From Pseudophaeomoniella oleicola (lineage: Eukaryota; Ascomycota; Eurotiomycetes; Phaeomoniellales; Phaeomoniellaceae): a stretch of 64,000 nt of DNA. Positions 23,558 to 33,982 of the stretch are shown in pieces. The notes below the pieces were generated by a model that saw only the letters and a list, made by a program, of their open reading frames with translations, did not search any database and had not been told where the DNA came from. A program made the translations under genes and the position numbers. How positions within the stretch are numbered: position 1 is the stretch's first letter; every line of letters begins with the position of its first letter. Location of the stretch: the NCBI GenBank assembly GCA_003868215.1, contig QWDQ01000011.1:1-64000 (forward strand). Direction: 5' to 3'.

Positions 23558-25318
23558 TTAAGTGGCTTGGTCGTCCGGGTCATCTTGTCTCTTGTATTCT
23601 TCGCATGGTTGGCGAACCTTGTATTTTGCAAAGTTCCTCATGTTCCCAACTTTTGTGGCCGCTTCACGCGTATAGACTATGCCCCATTTGTTCAAGAGCT
23701 CCGCGATTCTGGATTTGGATTTCACTTTCAATTTACGGTATCTGTATGCCAGGGCTGCGACTATAACATTGCCGTCCTCTGCCGACATTCTGTCCACAAG
23801 TATGATTTTCTCAACATTGCGTCCGCTGACTATCGTTGTGGAAGTTTTGTACAGTATGTCCCATATGTCATCAACAGTGCCGTCGTCTTCACGATCCCAC
23901 GGGACATAACAGTATTGCCTTTCTGGATTGGTTGAGTCTAGCTCTTTCAAATCATGCCTCAGCTTGGCAAGTTCGAAGCTGGCTAGATGTTTCGTCAGGA
24001 AGAACACAGGCGGGACTGGCCAGCCGTGTATCCTGGGCAGCCAGATGGGGTAGTTGAGGTAGAATGGCGAGTCTGGATGGAACATCAGCTCTCTACCTAG
24101 ACTTTCTTCGTAGAGAAGTTCGATGAAAAAGTTCCAATAGGAGGGCTTTCTCATTGAGAGTCGCGTGTCCATTTCTTTTAACTCCCCAAGTGTAGCACGA
24201 GATATGCAGGCTGGTATATCATGTGTGCAAGGTTCCATTGGCATAGCGTGAATCCCCTGTGCATAGCCAATGTGACGCATTCGCTCGTAAGGTCGATCAA
24301 GGAAATAGAGGCAGAAGAGATCGGAGCCAAGAAAGGGTTCAGTTCCCCTGAAATAGTCGTAAAGGTCCATGAAACAGCGTCTTGTAGCCTTCTTTGACTT
24401 GGGCCATGGCACCAGTTTGACACGAGTGTACCATCGCTTGGGGTTTGGCTCCGCCTCTAGATCCTTGCAGATCGCCGCTTTAGTCGCCCACAGCTCCTCC
24501 TTCGACATTGGAAAAAGCGCGTAGATGGTGAATTTTCTGGTACTTGGATCTTTGAATTTCATCGCCCCACAGTCACTAAGAATCGCCTTTTGCACTATGT
24601 CAGCCCTTATCTCCTGAGGTAAAGTCGTGCCTTCAAACGCTCGTAGCATAGACTGTAAGAGTATTTCGTGTCCAGTACTGTTGCGATGGTCTGTTGAGAA
24701 CATAGGGCTTTCTGGATCATGCAATATTATCTCCTGCTGACAAGAAATAAAATGTGTAATCCTCGGCTCATACCACGGCAAAGGCTCAGTGTCCGGAATA
24801 ACTTGGTCAGCCGTGAGGACCTCTGTGATGTTTTCGGACCTCACACGCTTCGCAATCACAACTAATTCGTCTTGACTTCCAGTATGATCGCTAGTACGTT
24901 CTGCAATCAATTGAATTGCGACGAAAGGGAACGCATGTTCCTCTCCTATCAGTAAATCGCCTGTGAGATACCTTCTGGACAACCCATCAACAACGAGCAA
25001 TTTCTCCCAACCAATCCTCGCCGCTGACACCGAGATAGCGTAGATCACGGCTTGACTGTCATAGTGCTCTGGTACAACCGTGATACTGTCTAACATAGCT
25101 CTCCGCGGCGTACAGTATAAGATGGACGCAATATCCTTCAAGGCGCTCTGTAAGCTCTGGAACTCTTGCGCGGAAAGTTCCACGAGCACAACCACCAGAG
25201 TTGACAAGGGGTCGTATTCTGGTATAGAAGTATGCATGGCTGTCAAAGGAGCTGGTGGTAAGATGTCGATCTCAGAGAGTCGAGATGGGATTTGGGGATT
25301 GAATAGATGAGAAGTCAT
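23558..25318 (-). CDS. Orphan protein with three internal repeats
   Basis: Intronless gene for 586 residues; I recognise no known domain. The first ATG is at 25318. By eye the protein has three related units at about residues 40-114, 263-343 and 438-512. Each has a hydrophobic strand (LVVVLVEL, FTIYALFP, PPVFFLTK), a charged helix, a Val-Pro step (TVVPEH, KLVPWP, CYVPWD), a second helix (AVIYAIS, DLYDYFRG, DIWDILYK) and a hydrophobic strand ending in Asp (KLLVVDG, LYFLDRP, IILVDRM). Spacing from Val-Pro to the final Asp is 36-37 residues in units 2 and 3 and 28 in unit 1. No signal peptide or membrane helix; the C-terminus is charged. Long, intact and intronless suggests a real, possibly fast-evolving or lineage-restricted gene. 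Confidence 0.75.
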   Translation of the reverse strand: MTSHLFNPQIPSRLSEIDILPPAPLTAMHTSIPEYDPLSTLVVVLVELSAQEFQSLQSALKDIASILYCTPRRAMLDSITVVPEHYDSQAVIYAISVSAARIGWEKLLVVDGLSRRYLTGDLLIGEEHAFPFVAIQLIAERTSDHTGSQDELVVIAKRVRSENITEVLTADQVIPDTEPLPWYEPRITHFISCQQEIILHDPESPMFSTDHRNSTGHEILLQSMLRAFEGTTLPQEIRADIVQKAILSDCGAMKFKDPSTRKFTIYALFPMSKEELWATKAAICKDLEAEPNPKRWYTRVKLVPWPKSKKATRRCFMDLYDYFRGTEPFLGSDLFCLYFLDRPYERMRHIGYAQGIHAMPMEPCTHDIPACISRATLGELKEMDTRLSMRKPSYWNFFIELLYEESLGRELMFHPDSPFYLNYPIWLPRIHGWPVPPVFFLTKHLASFELAKLRHDLKELDSTNPERQYCYVPWDREDDGTVDDIWDILYKTSTTIVSGRNVEKIILVDRMSAEDGNVIVAALAYRYRKLKVKSKSRIAELLNKWGIVYTREAATKVGNMRNFAKYKVRQPCEEYKRQDDPDDQAT

Positions 25319-25740
25319 TGTTGCAGATTGTGCAACGTTACACACAGGGGATTGATCTAGGCACCAACGAAGGCAGAAGCAAGAGATTGACTGGGTGAAG
25401 CGAGCGCTAATGCAGAGTGAGTCTCACAAACTCATCTTCATTGAGTGAAGACAAGGACGCGGACGCAGACGAGCAAATGAATGGTTAGCAAAACATGACA
25501 TTTGTCTGTTTACGACTTGAAGGTGGGTGGATGGAAGCCATGTTGATATGGACAGCTCGACAGCGTAATCACATTCATTTTGAACACAGACAGATGTGTG
25601 AATGCCTTGTGAATGTCATGAACACATGTACCATCTAATAAGAAAGATAAAGAAAAAAAAGAGAAGATGTAAACTTGATAGGGCAGTTTATTATATACCA
25701 AAAACCAAAAAAGAATCTTGGACCGTCAAGACAAATATTT
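25319..25740. other. Intergenic between orphan gene and tRNA-Leu
   Basis: About 420 bp upstream of the orphan gene. AT-rich near 25620-25700. No gene seen; the run of T on the minus strand below 25741, needed to terminate the tRNA, is only AT-rich (TATTTGTCTTGACGG) with a better T run (CTTTTTTGGTTTTTG) near 25698-25712. Confidence 0.4.
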
Positions 25741-25857
25741 GCTAAGACTGGGGGTCGAACCCAGGCGGACAACGTCCAGTGGGAATCAAGAAATATGATA
25801 AAACATTCAAGTTTTGTAAACTTAAATCCACCGCCTTAACCACTCGGCCATCTTAGC
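25741..25857 (-). tRNA. tRNA-Leu (anticodon UAA) with a 36-nt intron
   Basis: Cloverleaf read on the minus strand: acceptor GCTAAGA paired with TCTTAGC; D arm GCCGAGTGGTTAAGGC; anticodon stem GTGGA with loop starting TTTAAG (anticodon TAA at 25824-25822); long type II variable arm TGGACGTTGTCCGC; T arm CTGGGTTCGACCCCCAG. An intron at the usual place, after base 37, covers 25820-25785 (36 nt). The 3' half of the anticodon stem is CCCAC, leaving an A-C mismatch at pair 31-39. The A and B box promoter elements are intact. It decodes UUA. Confidence 0.9.
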
Positions 25858-26293
25858 GTTATTTGTGAGACCCAAACCACACAATAATTTCCTGTCGCGG
25901 CAGAAACCACGACAGTTTTGGGAGCTTTTCGGAGATTTACAATATATAAACAATGATCCCACCAGGAAAAAGTGGTGTTTGTCAATCATGGGAGGTATTG
26001 TTTGTGATGGTTGTTCAACTACACGCTCGCCATACATAGCGTGGCCTCGTTGGATTTAGACAGCGGAAAGCCGTAAATGGATTATTCCTAGCTTTGGATC
26101 CGGGAGAATAATTCGCTCTCTGGACGCGGGCAAGACTTGATATCATTTGATACTACATATTGAGATCGGAGGAGGAGGAGGAGGAGTTGGTGGTGTTGGA
26201 GGAGTGTTACATTTGATTGAATCTATTGGTACCTCGTTGGGAGTCGGGGATCAATACCTGAGGTAGCAAGTCAGACATCAATGAAAATCTCTT
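25858..26293. other. Intergenic between tRNA-Leu and Zn2Cys6 regulator
   Basis: About 435 bp with a GGA triplet run near 26167-26184. It holds the tRNA upstream flank and the 3' region of the regulator. No gene seen. Confidence 0.5.
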
Positions 26294-28931
26294 TCACAGT
26301 TGCCAGAAATCCTCAAGATCCCACGGAACGAGCTCTGTAAGGTTGACGTCGCTGAAGCTGGTATCACCGAAATCATGAGCAGAGTACTATGGTCTTTGTC
26401 AGTGCGACACAATCACAAATAACAGCATGCGGGAGAGAGGGTTCACTGGGTTAGGAAATCCTCACGGCGAGATGGAAGGTCAGGACTCACCTCGGGTAAT
26501 TCGGACAACGGCGGCAATGCTGGTTCGATCTGTGTTCTCTCGTATGATATCTGAGATGTGCTGGTCGACGCGGGTGGCGGTACCATGTCTGCCCCCGCTC
26601 TCTGTCTTCGTTCCGTGGGCTTATCGACATCAACCTGCATAGAAAGCATCCTGTATTGAGCAGCCGCAATCCTATCAGCAGTACGTTGCATGTGGACCGA
26701 TTCCTGTCCGGGGTAGAGCTTAATCTTGACGACACCGAAAACGCTCAACAGAAGCCAGAATTGATAAGATGGGCCTGTACCCGGGCCGACACGTAATACG
26801 CGCTCTTCCAACAACTCCAGGGCTTGCAAGATCAAGTCGGATTGCAGTTCGACAGAATCCTGTGGGAATTTGGATAGAACCGCGCCAGTTCCTGGAGCGA
26901 GATTAATAAATGGCAAGATTACGGCAACTGTAATGGGAGGAGTGCCTCACCTCCGGGGTCTTTGGACTTGTATATGTCGTAAGCAATGCTTGTTACCGCA
27001 TGCGATATATCAATTCTCGTAAGCGCAAGGCTCAAATTTCCATTGCGGTACAGCTTTAAATGCAATTCAATGATTCGCGAAGCCGCGCACAACAAGAGAT
27101 GCCGGGACGCGCTGGTCAACGTGAACGGCGCATTGCCCAACACAACACTCTCATGAATGAGCATGAGAAGATAAAGGAGCTGTAATTGTAGGAGGGCCCG
27201 AGCTGTGGCTGGAAAATCGTCCTCTTCCGTATATTCAGGGGGTAAGTATTTATCTAGTGCTTCTAGTTCTTCAAATATGAGATCGGAGTATTTCATGACT
27301 TCTTCCTGTGAAATTTTGCTGGTCGAATCGTTGAGAATGTTGTTCAGTTGTAATCGCAATGGAAGACTCTTTTGGGAGAGACAAAGGAACGTTGTTGAAG
27401 TATATTCTTCGAGTGGTTGCGGTGGAGGTATGGTCTTTGTCATCTCTGTGAACTGGTCATCTTTGGTATTGAGAGGTGCCTTCACATTGCCCACAAAGGT
27501 GGAAGCGATGGAAGGCATGCCACGCTCGACCGATGCCAGTAAGTCGAGCTCAACCATGGTCCACCAAAGCTTCCTTTTCATCTCCGCCTCAAACGGGGTT
27601 ACTTTGCCTGGCAGCGTGCTTGGATCGTGATGAAAGCCAGCCGCAGCTGCAAATGTGACTAGGCTCTCTGCATTTACCCAGCTTTGTTTCATTTTGATGG
27701 AATTTGTGCGTTTCGATAGGAGAAGGAGGCATCGTATCTGGAAGTAAGACAGATTTAGATGTTTCTTGCTTTGTTGCTCGATCCAAGACTCGCATGCCAA
27801 AACGTAGTTAATTGCCTTGTCTCTTGCGAGGGAGCTGCCTCCGTTCATCTGCCCCCTATTCTGACAGCAGGACATCGTTGCAACTATCAACAAAACGATG
27901 GCAACGAAGTTGGAGTTGCTTTGCTTTGGATTTGTTTGAAGGAGCTGGAGCTCGGCCATAAAGGATGGTACATGAAGGATACGGTAAGTAGTCTCGAATG
28001 TGCTTAGATATGACTGGACCGCAAAATTGATAGTCTCGTGTGTGGGAAGGAGGCCAAAGAGATCCTGACTTGTCACATGGTTCTCAAGTTTGACGGGGAC
28101 CATTTTGCGTTTCTTCCTTAGAAGAAGAAACTCGCTGTGAGCACGGCTCAGAGACGGGTGTCGTTTCACGGCTTCACTGAAGAAATTTGAGAGTTCTTTG
28201 AACTATAGAGGATCAGCTATACCACTAAAGATGAAAAGGAAAGATGCAGTTTGTCTCAATGCACTTACACGTGGGACCAGACTCCCCCAATGCGTTGGTC
28301 CAAAAAATTTGGCCTTGAATCCCCGGCAGCGAAAAAGTGTCCTTTCAGGCTCTGATATTCGTATGCTCTCCGGATCATTGCTATTAAGATCTATCCTCTG
28401 TGGTCGAAGCTGGAAAGATCTTGGAACCGGCACAGATTCCAGCGTAGAGGAATGGCCGTTGACCAGCTTCTCCAACCCTGTCACTCTCGCTTCAAGTCGT
28501 GCGATGGTTTCCGCCTGAGCCTTGAATAGATCTTTTACTGCTGATAATCCCTGCATACCGTGCTGTTGGTGTTCGTCATCTTCGCGCTGCCTTTTCTCTC
28601 CGGTCATCGACGAAGCCCCTTCATTGAAAATAGGCCTATCGCCGTCCTGATCATCATCGCTATGCTGCTCCACAGCAAATTCCCCGGAGGTGTATTGACA
28701 GGATTCCGGATAGCCTCCTTTGACGCATCTCCCACAAGCTGGATAGACACGATCACATTTCAATTTTCTACGTTTGCAGTCGATGCAAGAAAGTGCTTTG
28801 CGTCGTCTCTTACGGACGTGGCAGGTTGATAGCGGATCTTCTTCGGCACGCGAAACGACACCATCTGAGATCTCTTTCGGCGCTGTTTCAACCCTTGCAG
28901 ATGCAAGGTCTGACTGCGCTCGTTCTGCCAT
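26294..28931 (-). CDS. Zn2Cys6 fungal-specific transcription factor
   Basis: Predicted nuclear regulator of 802 residues. Exons on the minus strand are 28931-28269, 28202-26951, 26891-26491 and 26386-26294; all joins keep frame and the last exon ends in DLEDFWQL. Seen: binuclear cluster Cys49-x2-Cys52-x6-Cys59-x6-Cys66-x2-Cys69-x8-Cys78 with the usual basic loop (CKRRKLKC), a short coiled coil after it (ETIARLEARVTGLEKLV), and the fungal_trans middle region (YLSTFETTYRILHVPSF, MKRKLWWTMVELDLLASVERGMPS). The final exon is acidic and aromatic, a possible activation patch. Target genes are unknown; no neighbouring cluster suggests them. Confidence 0.88.
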
Positions 28932-29736
28932 ATGTGATGACTTAGTTCAGCTTTGCGAAAGCATTTGCCTTCCGTGCTCAGAGCGAGGGTGCGAGACGAC
29001 GAGTTAAGAGGAGAAAAGGTCTCGGTGCTAATGCATATTAACGTCTAAACGCCGAGTCTTTTCGCCGAGCTCGAAGTCAATCTTATGCGCTTTGTACATC
29101 GGCCACTACGAAAACAACATTCTTTCGTCCATAAGAGACGGAACTGCTCAACTTGATTCAAGGGAAGGAAGGTCACTCACCGGTGCTGACCATATCACAA
29201 TAAACTGCCAGTTCTTTGCAATCAACAGTGGGCGAATTGATGAGGAAGAAGATGGTGACCGTATTGCTACAACGACAAGAGAAAGCAACCAGATCAGTTG
29301 GGCACCTAAGATACATTGAAACATTCTCTTACAATAAAACATGTTCATTTGTTCATCTAAATTAATTAATATCAGGTCTGAATGGAATTAAATGCTTCAC
29401 AGAACAGCTTAGAAGGCATGCTCGATATGCTTGAAGAAAGGGACACCCAAAACTGATGCGTAGCAAGAACGCCTTCACTCAACACCCAGATTCGTTCACA
29501 ATGACTGGCCTCCTCTCGATGCGTACTGCCCGAGCTGATGCGTATATATGCTGTATATGTATCCTGAAATGGAAGGGACGTCGTTAAATTGGTCCGTTAT
29601 ACACCTGAGTGCATGCTGTATTGTTCAACCTCGTGCCGATTTGATGCTGTTTTCTGGCGCTACTTCAATGTTGTGCTCTCTGCTACTTCTCGCTGTATCC
29701 CGGTGTCGAACTTGCTGGTCACAGCCATAAACCAAT
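28932..29736. promoter_or_regulatory. Intergenic: promoter of Zn2Cys6 regulator and 3' flank of VOC-domain gene
   Basis: About 800 bp between two minus-strand genes. Small open frames show no family resemblance. No distinctive motif noted apart from AT-rich stretches (about 29340-29370). Confidence 0.4.
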
Positions 29737-31263
29737 TCATTTTCGGCTTCGACTACTCTTCTTACTGTTCACGCTGACCTGGCTGATGCTATCTTCTGGT
29801 CTGACTTCTTCATCCATGATACTTCCGCGTCGAGATTTCCCATCGCCGTTAGCGGTGACGTACGTGGAGCCGGCATCTGACTGTGGTAATGGATATTCCG
29901 CTGCTTGTCTGACAGTACTGGCTCGTGAATGGGATCGCGAGGGCTTGGATGCTGAGGTGTACTCGGAGTTGGTTCTCGATGGTGGAAGTGGGTATTTCCG
30001 AGCTGTTGTTACAGATGAAGGAGGGGTTGGCAGCCCTCCCTTGAACGCAGATGGCGGATATGCTTTGCTGGCACGGCTTGATTTCGTGCTGGCAGCAATG
30101 GAAGCGACAGTGGGTTGCTTGCTTGGTTTGACCGTGCTGACCTGGCTTGGAGCACGCGATTTGGACGATGATCGACGTGACGTCGTAGATGGTGCACCTT
30201 CAATCATTCGGATAGGTTCGAATCGACTGCGGCTGCCACTACGATAGGAAACTCGAGATACCTTCTCTTCCTCGAGCATCGATGGAACAGTACTGGTACT
30301 GTTTCGACGCCCTCGTGAGAACCCCGATGGAGGGTACTGGAGCTCTTCCATGGTTACCGAACGTTCCATGGGATACGAATCACGTCGATACCCGAAACTC
30401 TGGTCATCGGGATAATCAATGGCCTGCATTGGAGGCCTGGATGGGGGGTCTGATGTGTCATCCTTCGATCTGCGGGTAAAGACATACGTGAGGGCAGCGC
30501 CAGCGGCGACACCAAGCAAAGTCCCGACGACGGCATCATCTGTACTCTTTTGGGTGCCCAATATAGGCTCTGATTGGAAGGTTGCTGGCGATGGGCGGAC
30601 ATTCTGCATAGCTTTCCGGGCTACATCCGCCGCGGACTTCACCTCAGCGAAGATATTGTTCAATACGTCGCCGGATTTTGCTGTTTGTAGTTCCTGTCCA
30701 TGAACACTTTTGACTGTACCAGCCTGCGACGGAGCTATAACTGAGGGTGTCTTCACTGAAGAAGCGATAGATCGTGGAGCCACAGAGCGTGAGACAACGG
30801 AAGGCGACGCAGTCGATCGCGAGACAATCGATGGCGATGCAACAGATCGAGCCACAACAGACTTGGCAACACTACTCGCTTTGTCGTCGGCATAAGGTCG
30901 ATACACCGCTTCGATAGAGTTTCCATCTAAGTCGATGACAGCGGCAGAGAAGTAGCCAGAGCTGTCCCGGTTTTCTGGCATGCCATGACCACGACCGCCT
31001 GCTTTCGTGGCCGCGTTATAAAACTTCTGAACTCGATCGGGAGACGATGCGGGAAAGGCTACATGCGCTGCACCAGCAGGACAACCTGTTATTTCTTGGG
31101 TAATCCAGAAGTCCGCCGGCTGAGACGGATTACTTGCTGGCCCAAATCCTATCGTACTGCCAGTGCGTCCCCGAAATGTATAATCGAGAGGTTGTAGCGC
31201 GGAAAGAAAGAAAGACGTAGAGACCGGCAATTCCCTAACAGTCAGAGTAATACTTGATGGCAT
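29737..31263 (-). CDS. VOC (glyoxalase/dioxygenase) domain protein with TM segment and disordered tail
   Basis: Intronless gene for 508 residues. The first about 125 residues form a vicinal-oxygen-chelate (glyoxalase I/bleomycin resistance) type domain: ITLTVRELPVSTSFFLSAL, GSTIGFGP, AAHVAFPASSPDRVQKFYNAA and YFSAAVIDLDGNSIEAVYRP. After it comes a Ser-rich degenerate repeat (units like SVVSRSVAPRS, about 135-165), a single hydrophobic segment (DDAVVGTLLGVAAGAALTYVF, about 242-262), then a long Ser/Arg/Pro-rich disordered tail to the end. The VOC domain lacks an obvious full metal-ligand set that I can name, so catalysis is uncertain. The layout suggests a membrane-tethered protein. The first ATG at 31263 is used. 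Confidence 0.8.
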   Translation of the reverse strand: MPSSITLTVRELPVSTSFFLSALQPLDYTFRGRTGSTIGFGPASNPSQPADFWITQEITGCPAGAAHVAFPASSPDRVQKFYNAATKAGGRGHGMPENRDSSGYFSAAVIDLDGNSIEAVYRPYADDKASSVAKSVVARSVASPSIVSRSTASPSVVSRSVAPRSIASSVKTPSVIAPSQAGTVKSVHGQELQTAKSGDVLNNIFAEVKSAADVARKAMQNVRPSPATFQSEPILGTQKSTDDAVVGTLLGVAAGAALTYVFTRRSKDDTSDPPSRPPMQAIDYPDDQSFGYRRDSYPMERSVTMEELQYPPSGFSRGRRNSTSTVPSMLEEEKVSRVSYRSGSRSRFEPIRMIEGAPSTTSRRSSSKSRAPSQVSTVKPSKQPTVASIAASTKSSRASKAYPPSAFKGGLPTPPSSVTTARKYPLPPSRTNSEYTSASKPSRSHSRASTVRQAAEYPLPQSDAGSTYVTANGDGKSRRGSIMDEEVRPEDSISQVSVNSKKSSRSRK

Positions 31264-32689
31264 ATTGTGAGGTTAGTGAGAAGGCAGGTGGAAGCAATGA
31301 AAGAAGAACTGTATATGAGATGCGTTCACTGGTGACTTGATATAGAAAGATGGTAGCCGTCAGCTGATATTCCCAAGGCGAATCATGCGGCACTGTTACA
31401 CGACTAAGAACTGAAGTCAGATGCGTTGCTGCCTAAGTGGGATGTGAAAAGAAGGATGAAGAGTTAGAGAAACCGAACCAAACCTCGCGGAGGATAGATA
31501 ACTACATGTCCAGTCAAGTAATTGGCAGTGGATTTGTATAAGCAATAGGATTTGAAGCCGCTGTTGTCAAGGACTAACGACTAACGAAGTCAAGGCGAGG
31601 CCATTCCTTTGACAACCAGAAAGCTAAGCTTCACCGATGCAGCCCGCACTATTCGGAAGGTGTCGCCCCAAATTTGACATCTTCCATCTGCAGTTTAACC
31701 GTGTTTAGGTAGGACAGGCCACCCACATCCACCGAAGTTCCTGCATCGTGCAACCTCGGAGACCCTGGAAATGGTACCGCCATCGAATACGTGTAGAAAT
31801 CCATTAATTATCAGTTGTGGTTAGTATAATATCGGGCAAAAAATACCAGTCAATTGGGTGAGCACGGTGAGGCTTGAGTTCACCGACTCAACGAGGCGGT
31901 GTCGAAAATCGGGGCAGAAGAGTGGTGTGGTTCTAGTGAGGCATCCTGCATCTGAATTTTGGAGTTTGGTGAATTGGTATCCCGGTGATCGCTTGATGAA
32001 CGAAGTTGGTTGGCGGGCCGTTGCGCAAAAATTGGGCCTTAATGCATCGGACCAGCGCCAATGATCCCCTCAGTCAGGCACTAAAATGTCCCCAGTCGCC
32101 TCAGAAGAATCGTCGCGTTGGCACCAATGACCTAGATCGTAACATGTCCATTGGTCACGTCTTTTGACCAAATAGTAACAGTCATTCATAGTATGCGATT
32201 GAATTGGCTCATGAAGTAATGAGTGATCAAGGCTCTTGTGAGATGAATATGGGATAACTGGTACCCGATACAGTGCAATCTTTTGAGAAAACAGATTAAC
32301 GCCGTATTACTGCCTGTACATTTGAAGGGTACTGGTTTCCCCTTGCACCAATGATATGATTGACCCTCGGCCATCGATCTCATGCTCTGCATACCCATCG
32401 TGTAAAAAGAGAAGAAAACCGGGTGTACAAGTTGAAGTGTACACCCAACGAAACGAACCAAATCGAATCGCCTTGAGTCTGTTGAACCCTTGGTGTTTTG
32501 GTTGTAAAAACAATGGCAGATCCAGCAGATGCCTCAACGCAGACGGACCAGTCACAGCGAGGGAGCTTTGATGTTGTGATCGTAGCTGTCGGAGGACCAT
32601 CCATAAGAAGAAAGGAGAACAAGCCATTCGATGGCCGAGAAACTCAAGAAAAGAAAGTTTCGTTACCTCATGCTTGTCCCAGTCAATCA
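31264..32689. promoter_or_regulatory. Intergenic: promoter of VOC-domain gene and 3' flank of EMG1
   Basis: About 1.4 kb. Open frames between 31858 and 32620 are short and carry no recognisable family. No repeats of note. The part next to 31263 must hold the VOC gene promoter. Confidence 0.4.
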
Positions 32690-33600
32690 TCACACGATGT
32701 CCCAGACGTCCTCAGCCGCGTGGCAAAACTTGCTGCACGCTACACTGGCACTGAGACTGAAGTTGCTGATACTGATCGCCTCGTCTTTGAAAGTGTCCGC
32801 AAAGTCGTCTTTACCTTTCGCCATTGCACCGACAAAAACACAGATACTCTCCTTCGGCCCAACCGTCTCGATATAATCCCTGACTTTGACTACTGGAGCG
32901 TCCCAACTCAGAGTGACTTTGCGGCAATTTGGCGGTAGGTGATCAGTAATGGGATTCTTGATCACTCTCAAAAGCTTCTCTTGCGAGTTGGTCGAACGGA
33001 TGGAGAGCTTATGCAGGAGCTGCACCATAAGACCAGCGAACCGTTTAAAAGTCCGCGGAATTCGCACTGTTGGGCTTACTTCGATCAAGACACCCTTGGC
33101 AGTATGAATGAAGATCTGCAGCTTCCCGGCTTTGTTAATTGGGGAATCGAGAAGTGTCAAAAGGCACTATCGAATGAATGTCAGCTGCGGCACTCCACCG
33201 AACAGATTGAGCGCACTTGATGGGTGATGTCCGGTCGGGCATCACTAATATCTCTGTTCATCTTCCGCATGATGCCAATATGCTCGTCACTGTTGAGGAG
33301 TGAGTACTTTTCATCTCGAGCGGACCCGCTCTTCCCGCCATGAGAGGATTTGTATGTCTCGAGACTGGCATTGGACAGTACAACGATCAAGCGCCGAGTA
33401 TCTTTGTCGCTGGTAGAGATTGGAACATGCTGTTCAGCCACTAGACGTGGGAGTTCAGGAGGAGGAAGAGATTGGGTCCCTGTATCATGTATTGCCATTG
33501 TCAGCGCTGGAGGATCGAGGTGCGACAAGACAGGTAAATGGAAAGTGGAAGAAGTAAACTCACTGGGACGCTTCCTCTTAACACCGGTCTGGCCGTCCAT
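32690..33600 (-). CDS. EMG1: Ribosomal RNA small subunit methyltransferase Nep1/Emg1
   Basis: SPOUT-class enzyme that N1-methylates a pseudouridine in 18S rRNA (the m1acp3-psi site) and is needed for 40S assembly in the nucleolus. The main part is exon 33166-32690, joined to the upstream exon ending at 33217 ([22 protein letters not shown]; weak donor GTGCGC). The first exon may contain an extra 84-nt intron (33563-33480: GTGAGT donor, GCTGACA branch, ACAG acceptor). With it the protein is 258 residues, close to yeast Emg1 (252); without it 286. Seen: [63 protein letters not shown] and the C-terminal [19 protein letters not shown]. Confidence in identity is very high; the intron in exon 1 is likely. 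Confidence 0.95.
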
Positions 33601-33982
33601 TCTTAATTATAGAAGAAGAAAGATGATACAATGATATTGAATTAAAACAGCCTGTATGTACTGAAGATGGAATGCAATGAAGAGCAATGGAAAACCTCTC
33701 ATGTAAGACCGTTGCGGTAGTCGTACAAGTCGGAGACGGAAGCAAGCAAAATTTTGTGCCCACACCAACTGCCAAGCATCATTGGATTCCCCGAGTCACA
33801 AATCTGCCGTAAAGGGGAAAGTATACTCGCCCAACTCAATCCCTCTCGACAGACAACAATGCTCGTGGTGCCATGTTGTCTTCACAGCGCCCAGAACGCA
33901 CATATTGCACTATTTACACAAGATTACGCAGCTGTAGTGGAAGTGTCTGTCGTACATAAATATGTGTTCATTCTCCTCGCCT
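33601..33982. promoter_or_regulatory. EMG1 promoter and 3' flank of methyltransferase gene
   Basis: About 380 bp between two minus-strand genes. No RNA gene or clear motif was noted. Confidence 0.4.

Noticed and set aside
29786-30247. 153-residue open frame on the plus strand within the VOC-domain gene
   Set aside because: Antisense shadow of the Ser/Arg-rich tail.
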